From Chitinophaga parva (GTDB lineage: Bacteria > Bacteroidota > Bacteroidia > Chitinophagales > Chitinophagaceae), in NCBI RefSeq assembly GCF_003071345.1, contig NZ_QCYK01000001.1, positions 620,001 to 684,000 on the forward strand: a stretch of DNA of 64,000 bases. Direction: 5' to 3'. Each line of letters begins with the position of its first letter. The stretch's first letter is position 1. Made by a program: the position numbers and the translations under genes. Shown here in pieces: positions 14,044 through 20,368 of the stretch. The notes beneath the pieces are model-generated. The model did no database searches, was not told where the DNA came from, and saw only the letters and a list, made by a program, of their open reading frames with translations.

Positions 14044-14078
14044 AAGCACAACCTGCGCAGCGCGGGTTGTGCTTTTTT
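14044..14078 (+). terminator. Terminator of nfu
   Basis: Arms AAGCACAACC (14044-14053) and GGTTGTGCTT (14065-14074) form a 10-bp stem followed by a run of T. Its T-run sits directly upstream of the pnuC promoter. Confidence 0.9.
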
Positions 14079-14090
14079 GTGCGCTTACGC

Positions 14091-14098
14091 TACCTTTA
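14091..14098 (+). promoter_or_regulatory. -7 box immediately before pnuC
   Basis: TACCTTTA (one mismatch to TAnnTTTG) ends only 4 nt before the pnuC ATG at 14103. This suggests a leaderless transcript, or translation from a later ATG (14130 or 14151). Confidence 0.55.
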
Positions 14099-14102
14099 CC
14101 GC

Positions 14103-14726
14103 ATGAATTTTCAGTCCTTTGTACAGGGCATGCTGGCAGAAGGCGCCCACATGAAGCCTTTGGAGGTGGTAGGGGTGGTCTTTGGCGTGCTGAGTGTATT
14201 GTATTCCAACTGGAACAAGATCTACGTATACCCGACCGGGTTAGTCAGCACGGGCATTTACATTTATCTCTTCATTGCCGGCGGCCTGTATGCCGATGCG
14301 GGTCTGAATGGTTATTACTTTGTAATGAGCGTATACGGCTGGTACCACTGGAGCCGGAAAGATGCGGCCCGGCACCATACGCCGGTGAGCCACACCACGC
14401 GCCCGGAGCTGGTTACCGCCATCCTGATAGCGGCCATCGGGTGGGGCGTCATCTATTTGCTGCTGCGCTTTGCTACCGATTCCACGGTGCCGGTGTTTGA
14501 TGCTTTTGTATCGGCCACGGCCTGCAGCGGCATGTGGCTGCTGGCCCGGCGCAAAGTGGAAAACTGGCTGCTGCTGAATATTTCCAACCTGGCGGCAGTG
14601 CCCCTGCTGATCTATAAACATTATTATCTTACGGCAGCCCTTACCGTGTTCCTCTTTGTGGTGGCCTGTTTTGGCTATGTAAACTGGAAACGGATCGCGG
14701 CCCGCGAAGCGGCATTGCCGTCATAA
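14103..14726 (+). CDS. pnuC: Nicotinamide riboside transporter PnuC
   Basis: A 207-residue inner-membrane protein with about seven hydrophobic segments. PnuC-type signatures include YSNWNKIYVYPTGLVSTGIYIYLF, the NGYYFVMSVYGWYHW segment, and a C-terminal FGYVNWKRI. It would take up nicotinamide riboside or a related NAD precursor. It is followed after 6 bp by a kinase of the NadR type, so uptake and phosphorylation are coupled in one operon. The start at 14103 is used; later ATG codons at 14130 and 14151 are possible because the promoter box nearly touches 14103. Confidence 0.93.
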   Translation: MNFQSFVQGMLAEGAHMKPLEVVGVVFGVLSVLYSNWNKIYVYPTGLVSTGIYIYLFIAGGLYADAGLNGYYFVMSVYGWYHWSRKDAARHHTPVSHTTRPELVTAILIAAIGWGVIYLLLRFATDSTVPVFDAFVSATACSGMWLLARRKVENWLLLNISNLAAVPLLIYKHYYLTAALTVFLFVVACFGYVNWKRIAAREAALPS

Positions 14727-14732
14727 ATACCC

Positions 14733-15260
14733 ATGCAGAAAATTGTGATCATCGGCCCTGAGAGCACGGGCAAAAGTACGCTCAGTGAACAACTGGCCGC
14801 CCACTACAACACGTTGTGGGTGCCGGAGCACGCCCGCGCCTACCTTCACCAGCTGGGCCGGCCCTATGAAGAGGCAGACCTGTATGAAATTGCCAAAGGC
14901 CAGCTGGCAGCGGAAGACGCCGCGGCGGCCAGTGCTCCCCGTCCGTTCATTTTTTGTGATACAGACCTGCACGTGATTCGGGTGTGGAGTGAGCACAGCT
15001 TCCTCCGCTGTGATCCCCGCATCCTGGAAACCATTGCCTCCCGCCGCTACGACCTGTACCTGCTCACCTACATTGACATTCCCTGGGAAGAAGATCCCCT
15101 GCGTGAGCACAGTGATCCGCAGATGCGCCAGTATTTTTACAACAACTACCGCGATGTGGTGGTGAACGCAGGACTGCCCTGGGCCGATATCCGCGGCGGT
15201 TTCGATGAGCGGCTGAAGCGCGGCATTGCCGCGGTGGATAGGCTTTTGAAGGGCGCATAA
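14733..15260 (+). CDS. NadR-like ribosylnicotinamide kinase (AAA/P-loop ATPase)
   Basis: A 175-residue protein starting with MQKIVIIGPESTGKSTL, the P-loop form typical of the NadR kinase domain. FCDTDLHVIRVW and LLTYIDIPWEEDPLREH segments follow, as in that domain. It lacks the helix-turn-helix and adenylyltransferase parts of enterobacterial NadR, so it is a stand-alone kinase. The likely reaction is phosphorylation of nicotinamide riboside to NMN, fitting its place 6 bp after pnuC. A hairpin follows the stop. Confidence 0.9.
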   Translation: MQKIVIIGPESTGKSTLSEQLAAHYNTLWVPEHARAYLHQLGRPYEEADLYEIAKGQLAAEDAAAASAPRPFIFCDTDLHVIRVWSEHSFLRCDPRILETIASRRYDLYLLTYIDIPWEEDPLREHSDPQMRQYFYNNYRDVVVNAGLPWADIRGGFDERLKRGIAAVDRLLKGA

Positions 15261-15282
15261 AAAAGGCAGCGGGGACGCTGCC
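15259..15282 (-). terminator. Hairpin between convergent nadR-like and mtgA genes
   Basis: Arms GGCAGCG (15265-15271) and CGCTGCC (15276-15282) have loop GGGA. Six A residues on the left give a T-run for the minus strand, so it mainly ends mtgA transcription. Confidence 0.75.
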
Positions 15283-15295
15283 GGTATATAAAAAA

Positions 15296-16012
15296 TTATT
15301 TCTTCCTGCTTTCCACCAGCGCTGCAATATCCGGGTCCGACGCAATGTACCGCATCTGCGTGAGCGTATGCCGCTGGTACCAGATGGTGATCTTTGCCGG
15401 GGGCACCACCGTAAACTTCACCGGGTTTGATAAACACCCCGCGATCATCGCCGCCTGCTCCCGCGAAAGCGAAGCTGCCGGGATATGGTAGTACTGCTGT
15501 GCCGCCGCCTCCATGCCATAAATGCCATCGCCGGTTTGTGCCACGTTCAGGTACATTTCCAGGATGCGCTGCTTGCCCCAGACCTTTTCTATCATAAAGG
15601 TGAAGTACACTTCCAGTCCCTTGCGGAACCAGCCCCCGTGCTGCCAGAGGAACACGTTCTTGGCCACCTGCTGGCTGATGGTGCTGGCACCATGGATCTT
15701 GGTACTTTTCTGGTTATGTTTCATGGCCTTTTCGATCGACTTGAAGTCGAACCCGTTGTGGTCCGGGAAGAGCTGGTCTTCCTTGGCGATCACGGCCAGT
15801 TTGGCGTATTCGGAAATATGATCATAGTCCACCCACTGGTAGTGGAATTCCTTATCCTTTGGCAGATGCAGGCGGTTATCCAGCATGGTGAGCGTGAAAG
15901 GCGGATGTATCCACTTCAGTAAAAAGATGTACAGAAACTGACCCACAAACAACACCAGCAGTACAATCCTCAGTTTTCGCCAGGTTCTTGGCACAATGCC
16001 TTTTAAGTTCAT
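15296..16012 (-). CDS. mtgA: Monofunctional biosynthetic peptidoglycan transglycosylase
   Basis: A 238-residue protein with an N-terminal transmembrane helix (about residues 14-33) and a GT51 domain. Conserved GT51 motifs are IAKEDQLFPDHNGFDFKSI with the catalytic Glu, the HGASTISQQVAKN motif, and RILEMYLNVAQTG with the second Glu. It polymerises lipid II into glycan strands on the periplasmic face of the inner membrane and lacks a transpeptidase domain. The ATG at 16012 is chosen; further upstream only a TTG is available. A TATCTTTC box lies at 16037-16044. Confidence 0.95.
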   Translation of the reverse strand: MNLKGIVPRTWRKLRIVLLVLFVGQFLYIFLLKWIHPPFTLTMLDNRLHLPKDKEFHYQWVDYDHISEYAKLAVIAKEDQLFPDHNGFDFKSIEKAMKHNQKSTKIHGASTISQQVAKNVFLWQHGGWFRKGLEVYFTFMIEKVWGKQRILEMYLNVAQTGDGIYGMEAAAQQYYHIPAASLSREQAAMIAGCLSNPVKFTVVPPAKITIWYQRHTLTQMRYIASDPDIAALVESRKK

Positions 16013-16036
16013 GCAGTAGGTTTTCAAAAAAGTGCG

Positions 16037-16044
16037 GAAAGATA
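16037..16044 (-). promoter_or_regulatory. Candidate -7 box for mtgA
   Basis: Minus-strand TATCTTTC, one mismatch to TAnnTTTG, ends 24 nt before the ATG at 16012. Confidence 0.45.
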
Positions 16045-16120
16045 ACAAGAATATCGGGACCCACTAAATATATAGTATTATTTCCGTATTTATTAACAAA
16101 GCCATGGCACGGAAATAGCG

Positions 16121-16128
16121 TAAATTTG
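16121..16128 (+). promoter_or_regulatory. -7 box immediately before the Sua5/YrdC gene
   Basis: TAAATTTG is a perfect TAnnTTTG match and ends 3 nt before the ATG at 16132. A transcript from here would start at or inside the start codon. Confidence 0.6.
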
Positions 16129-16131
16129 ACT

Positions 16132-16749
16132 ATGCTTTTAGAACTGCATCCACAAAATCCCAATCCCCGTAACCTGAAGCAGGTAATTGAATGCCTCCGC
16201 GATGGCGGGGTGATCATCTATCCTACGGACACGGTGTACGGCATGGGCTGCGATATCTTCCAGCACAAGGCCGTGGAGCGCATTTGCCGCATCAAGAACA
16301 TTGATCCCCGCAAGGCGCATTTTTCCTTCATCTGCCACGATCTCAGCCATCTCTCCGACTATACGAAAAGTGTGGATACGCCCATCTTCCGCATCCTCAA
16401 GCGTGCGCTGCCAGGGCCTTACACGTTTATCCTGCCGGCCAGCCGCCAGGTGCCCAAGATCATTAAAACAAAAAAAGACACCGTGGGTATCCGTGTGCCG
16501 GACAATGTGATCTGCCAAAGCATTGTAGGGGAACTGGGCAACCCGCTGATGAGCACCAGCTTGCCGGTGGATAAATACATTGAAGAGTACACGGATCCGG
16601 AGATCATCCATGAAAAATTTGGCCACCTGGTAGACATCGTGGTGAATGGGGGTACCGGCGGTATGGAGTTTTCCACCGTGATAGACTGCACCAGCGGGGA
16701 ACCGGAACTGGTGCGCGAAGGCCTGGGCAGCTGGGAAGCCATTGCATAA
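16132..16749 (+). CDS. L-threonylcarbamoyladenylate synthase (Sua5/YciO/YrdC family)
   Basis: A 205-residue cytosolic protein of the short YrdC/YciO form, with no Sua5 C-terminal domain. Family motifs are GGVIIYPTDTVYGMGCD, the PGPYTFILPAS segment, KKDTVGIRVPDN with the KxR motif, and NPLMSTSLP. It makes threonylcarbamoyl-AMP from threonine, bicarbonate and ATP for t6A modification of tRNAs that read ANN codons. A YciO-type role without proven t6A activity cannot be excluded. The ATG at 16132 is chosen because LELHPQNPNPRNL is the usual family N-terminus. Confidence 0.92.
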   Translation: MLLELHPQNPNPRNLKQVIECLRDGGVIIYPTDTVYGMGCDIFQHKAVERICRIKNIDPRKAHFSFICHDLSHLSDYTKSVDTPIFRILKRALPGPYTFILPASRQVPKIIKTKKDTVGIRVPDNVICQSIVGELGNPLMSTSLPVDKYIEEYTDPEIIHEKFGHLVDIVVNGGTGGMEFSTVIDCTSGEPELVREGLGSWEAIA

Positions 16750-16767
16750 CAAACGAATGAAAGGACA

Positions 16768-17100
16768 ATGAAACAGTGCGGTATTATTTTGATGTTGTGT
16801 CTCTGCCTTGGCCACCTGGCCAAAGCACAGCAGGGCCTTACCTGGAAACCGTTAGACAGGGAATTCCAGGTTTCCATTTCTCCAAAACAACAAGCATGGG
16901 TTCCGTTTAAACAGACGAGCGAGGTGAAACCCGCGCCGGTGGCGGGTTATATCGTAAACGAGCCGATGGCGGACCGCTATTACCAGCAGTGCTTCGGCTT
17001 TTTTTGCAAGCGGGAATGGGAGCTGCAACAAAAAGTGCATATTCCGGTGAAGCTGCGGTTAGGCACCTACCAGCTTACCCGGGTGCAGGAAGGATATTAA
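16768..17100 (+). CDS. Small exported protein of unknown function
   Basis: A 110-residue product with a clear signal peptide (about residues 1-20, ending LAKA-Q). The mature part is about 90 residues with no motif I recognise. It has two cysteines close together (QQCFGFFCKREW) that could form a disulfide in the periplasm. It begins 18 bp after the threonylcarbamoyl-AMP synthase gene and is probably co-transcribed. Its convergent neighbour, the response regulator, ends at 17153. Confidence 0.75.
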   Translation: MKQCGIILMLCLCLGHLAKAQQGLTWKPLDREFQVSISPKQQAWVPFKQTSEVKPAPVAGYIVNEPMADRYYQQCFGFFCKREWELQQKVHIPVKLRLGTYQLTRVQEGY

Positions 17101-17152
17101 TAAAGAACTTTCGATTTCAATTTCCAAAGAACAGTGGCATGAAGGGCCCCTT

Positions 17153-17839
17153 CTAAAAGATCAGTTTATATCCTACCCCGCGGATGTTCACGATCTGTAC
17201 GCGCGGATCTTCTTTCAGGTAGCGGCGCAGTTTTGTGATGAACACGTCCATGCTGCGGGCATTGAAGAAATTATCATCTCCCCAGAGGTCCAGCAGTACT
17301 TTTTTACGTTCCATGATCTCGTTCTTATTTTCATACAGGCGGCGCAGGATCTCTGCTTCGCGGTGCGACAAAAACTCTGAAACGTTGTTGCGGGTGAGGG
17401 TTTGCTTGGTGTAGTTGAAGGCATACTGGCCAATGATCACCGTGCCATCATCTGCATCCGGCGGGGGCATGGTCTCGTTATAGCGTTGCAGCAGGGACTT
17501 GATGCGCACGATCAGTTCATCCATGCTGAAAGGCTTCTTCAGATAATCATTGCCCCCTACTTCAAAACCTTTCACCACATCGGCGGTTTGCGACTTGGCC
17601 GTGAGGAAAATGATAGGCGTGAATTTATCTTCCCTGCGGATCTCCTGAGTAAGTGAAAACCCGTCCATATTGGGCATCATGATGTCCACCACCACTACAT
17701 CTGGCTTGTGTTCCTTGTAGAGCGTAAGGCCCTCGCGACCATCTGTTGCGTAGAGCATTTCAAAGCCCCGCATTTCCAGGCTGTCTTTCACGATCTGTCC
17801 CAGTTGCCATTCGTCTTCTACCAGTAATACTTTTGACAT
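17153..17839 (-). CDS. OmpR-family response regulator
   Basis: A 228-residue protein with a receiver domain (1-120) and a winged-helix DNA-binding domain (about 130-228). The phospho-acceptor is Asp52 in VVVDIMMPNMDG, with Thr80 and the KKP Lys (101-102) in place, so it should be phosphorylatable. The C-terminal SMDVFITKLRRYLKEDPRVQIVNIRGVGYKL is the OmpR/PhoB recognition-helix and wing pattern. It follows the histidine kinase gene after 11 bp, so they form a cognate pair. Both are divergent from the GLPGLI and barrel genes, the likely regulon. Confidence 0.95.
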   Translation of the reverse strand: MSKVLLVEDEWQLGQIVKDSLEMRGFEMLYATDGREGLTLYKEHKPDVVVVDIMMPNMDGFSLTQEIRREDKFTPIIFLTAKSQTADVVKGFEVGGNDYLKKPFSMDELIVRIKSLLQRYNETMPPPDADDGTVIIGQYAFNYTKQTLTRNNVSEFLSHREAEILRRLYENKNEIMERKKVLLDLWGDDNFFNARSMDVFITKLRRYLKEDPRVQIVNIRGVGYKLIF

Positions 17840-17850
17840 AATAGTTATTT

Positions 17851-19302
17851 TTAGTTAACGGGTATCCGGATAATAAATTCGCTGCCTTTGCCAATCTCGC
17901 TTTGCAGCAGGATGGTGCCGCCATGCATTTCCACTACCTTCTTTACATAACTCAGGCCCAGGCCAAAGCCTTTTACTTTATGGAGGTTGCCGGTAGGTAC
18001 CCGGAAAAATTTATCGAATACGTTTTCCTGGTAATTACGGGGAATGCCAATGCCATTGTCTGTCACCCTCAGTTCCAGGAAGCCCTTGTCTATGCGGGCA
18101 TTCAGCCGGATGTCCACCGCGTCCCCACTGTATTTGATGGCATTGTCCACCAGGTTGCTCACGGCATTGGCCAGGTGGGTGCGGTCTACCATCACACGGC
18201 GGTCGCCTACCTGGTTATCAAAGGTGAATTTCACCTCCTTGCTGGACACCATCTCGTAGTTATTCAGCATGGTTTCTATCAGTTCACCCAGGGCGGTGGG
18301 CTCTTTGAACAGTTCAATTTCTTCTTTCTCTTCTGCCGCTATCTGCAGTACTTTTTCCACGAGGTCAGAAAGGCGGGAAAGTTCCTGTTTGGAAATGCTC
18401 AGGTAGTTCTCTGTTTTGCGCGTATCATTGAGCGCGTTGAAGTTCTGCATGGCCTCTACCGCCGCAGATACCGTAGCAATGGGCGTTTTCAGCTCATGCG
18501 TCATATTGTTGATAAAGTCGTTCTTTACTTCAGAGAGCTTCTTTTGTTTGAGGATAGTTTGCAGCATGTACACAAAACCAGCTGTGGTAAGGATCACCAG
18601 CACCAGGGAGCTCACGATAGCCCAGAGCATCTTGTGCATCACGTACCCAAAGGTCTCTTCAAAGCTGGCCTGTACAAAGGTGCTGCTCAGGGGTGTGAGC
18701 GGGGTTTTGAAGGTCTTGGCAGGAGCGCTGCGGCGGATGCTGTCGCGGAAGGCAGGATTGAGCCGGTCGTACCCTTTCAGGGAAATGTGGTAAGTATCCA
18801 GGCGGTAAGGTGCAAAGATGTCGCGGCTGTGCAGCTCCGTCCTCAGGATGGAGTCCAGGCGGATCAGGTTAATGCTGTCGCTGTACAGGCGGTTGAGGAT
18901 GAGCAGTTCAGCGATCTGGCGGGCCATGGTATCGGCATACACACGGGACAGGGAGTCCGTGGAGAGCTGCATGCTGGTGGTGTCCATGTTGTCGTCCAGG
19001 ATAGGCTTGCGGATCATGCCCAGGGAGTGGCGCAGGTCCTTGTAGCGGTTAAAGTCGGAGGTAGACAGGCGTACGCGCAGGTGTTTATCTGCGGTCACGG
19101 AATCATGCAGGCTGCTGACGTTGTTGCGGATATCTACAAACTGCTTTTTGAACACGGCACTGCGCAGGGCGTCGTTCACTTCGTGGTTGAACTGGTCCAT
19201 GCGCATCCGGTAGGAATTATACAGCCAGTAGCCCTGGAACAGGTAAATGCCCAGGATGCAACTGCACATCAGTAACATGATATTTCTTATCCTTTGCCGC
19301 AT
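17851..19302 (-). CDS. Membrane sensor histidine kinase
   Basis: A 483-residue protein with a transmembrane helix near residues 5-25, a periplasmic sensor region of about 200 residues with no domain I recognise, and a second helix (about 225-250). It ends in HisKA and HATPase domains. The phosphorylated His is in NMTHELKTPI; ATP-binding boxes are NLVDNAIKYSG, DNGIGIP and GFGLGLSYV. The ATG at 19302 is chosen over an upstream TTG at 19311. A perfect minus-strand TAGTTTTG box lies 19 nt upstream. It is the first gene of the two-component operon. Confidence 0.95.
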   Translation of the reverse strand: MRQRIRNIMLLMCSCILGIYLFQGYWLYNSYRMRMDQFNHEVNDALRSAVFKKQFVDIRNNVSSLHDSVTADKHLRVRLSTSDFNRYKDLRHSLGMIRKPILDDNMDTTSMQLSTDSLSRVYADTMARQIAELLILNRLYSDSINLIRLDSILRTELHSRDIFAPYRLDTYHISLKGYDRLNPAFRDSIRRSAPAKTFKTPLTPLSSTFVQASFEETFGYVMHKMLWAIVSSLVLVILTTAGFVYMLQTILKQKKLSEVKNDFINNMTHELKTPIATVSAAVEAMQNFNALNDTRKTENYLSISKQELSRLSDLVEKVLQIAAEEKEEIELFKEPTALGELIETMLNNYEMVSSKEVKFTFDNQVGDRRVMVDRTHLANAVSNLVDNAIKYSGDAVDIRLNARIDKGFLELRVTDNGIGIPRNYQENVFDKFFRVPTGNLHKVKGFGLGLSYVKKVVEMHGGTILLQSEIGKGSEFIIRIPVN

Positions 19303-19321
19303 GTTTATCAAGTGGTGCCTG

Positions 19322-19329
19322 CAAAACTA
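19322..19329 (-). promoter_or_regulatory. -7 box of the two-component operon
   Basis: Minus-strand TAGTTTTG, a perfect TAnnTTTG match, ends 19 nt before the kinase ATG at 19302. Confidence 0.65.
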
Positions 19330-19444
19330 CCGGATTCCCGCTTTGGCCCCGGATTGCCTTAACAGTAATTAACAATAAATAATAATGATTAACGGATATA
19401 AATTCTACCGAAAGAAGAACTTTGATCCAGCAAAAAAGCATCCC

Positions 19445-20191
19445 ATGCATAAGTTCGCAAAAATTCTGATTGGTGCCGCAATGGCACTGCCTTTTGGCCA
19501 GGTAGCCCTGGCCCAGTCCACAGGTGTGATCGACTATGACGTTACCATGGAAATGGATCGTCGGTTTGGTCCCGGTGGCAGTAATGGTTTTGGCCAGCAG
19601 GGTGGCGGAGAGCCGGGCGCTCCCCCGCAGGTAGTGAATTTTACCCAGCACTTTACTTTTACCTCGGGCATGGGCAAGGTAGACGTGGACCGGCCCAACT
19701 TCCGTGGCCGTGGCGGTAATTTCCAGCCTCCCTTCAGTAACACTACCTACGTGGATATGACCCACAAAAAAACCTTGCAGGTGGTAACTGAAAATGATGG
19801 CGACAAGAAGAGCTACTACACAGAAGAAGACTTTGTAACCCCCACCAGTGTGGACACATCGTCTGAGAAGACTAAGAAAATTGCAGGCTATAATTGTAAA
19901 AAAGCCGTGATCAAACTGCGCGATGAAAACTTCACGGTGTGGTACACCCGCGATCTGCCGGGCCTCAATTACTCCCCTGTAAATGGCCTGATACCCGGTA
20001 ACGGCGTGGTACTGAGCGCAGAAAGCGACAAACGTTCCTTCGTGGCCAGCAAAGTGGCCCTGAAACCCGTAGAAGATGCCACGGTGGCCCTGCCAGCCGG
20101 CGCAACGAAGATCAGCCAGGATGAAATGCGTGAAAAACGCCGCGAGGCCATGCAGAAGATCAGAGAACAGCGTCAACAACAACAGCAATAG
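19445..20191 (+). CDS. GLPGLI-family exported protein
   Basis: A 248-residue protein with a signal peptide (about 1-24, ending ALA-Q). GLPGLI family proteins occur only in Bacteroidota and are named for a short motif; here that motif reads DLPGLNYSP. Two low-complexity stretches stand out: a Gly/Gln/Pro-rich insert after residue 40 (FGPGGSNGFGQQGGGEPGAP) and a C-terminal run of charged residues and five glutamines. The ATG at 19445 is chosen because the signal peptide starts there. The function is unknown. It has its own terminator, then the barrel gene follows. Divergent from the two-component system. Confidence 0.85.
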   Translation: MHKFAKILIGAAMALPFGQVALAQSTGVIDYDVTMEMDRRFGPGGSNGFGQQGGGEPGAPPQVVNFTQHFTFTSGMGKVDVDRPNFRGRGGNFQPPFSNTTYVDMTHKKTLQVVTENDGDKKSYYTEEDFVTPTSVDTSSEKTKKIAGYNCKKAVIKLRDENFTVWYTRDLPGLNYSPVNGLIPGNGVVLSAESDKRSFVASKVALKPVEDATVALPAGATKISQDEMREKRREAMQKIREQRQQQQQ

Positions 20192-20208
20192 CCAAAGACT
20201 TATTACCT

Positions 20209-20239
20209 GCGCCAGCTGTCCCGCTGCTGGCGCAGTTTT
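20209..20239 (+). terminator. Terminator of the GLPGLI gene
   Basis: Arms GCGCCAGC (20209-20216) and GCTGGCGC (20226-20233) form an 8-bp stem followed by AGTTTT. Confidence 0.75.
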
Positions 20240-20315
20240 CCCTCCCCTACCACACAGAATTCGCGGAACGGCCAAAGCGCAGGATAGCCGGTTACAAGCA
20301 ACCCTTTTCCCGCTG

Positions 20316-20323
20316 TATCTTTC
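20316..20323 (+). promoter_or_regulatory. Candidate -7 box for the barrel receptor gene
   Basis: TATCTTTC, one mismatch to TAnnTTTG, lies 45 nt before the ATG at 20369. With the terminator just upstream, it suggests separate transcription from the GLPGLI gene. Confidence 0.4.
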
Positions 20324-20368
20324 GGCCAGGCTTATGTTTCCTACCAACCAAAATTCGCTTCCTCCAAC

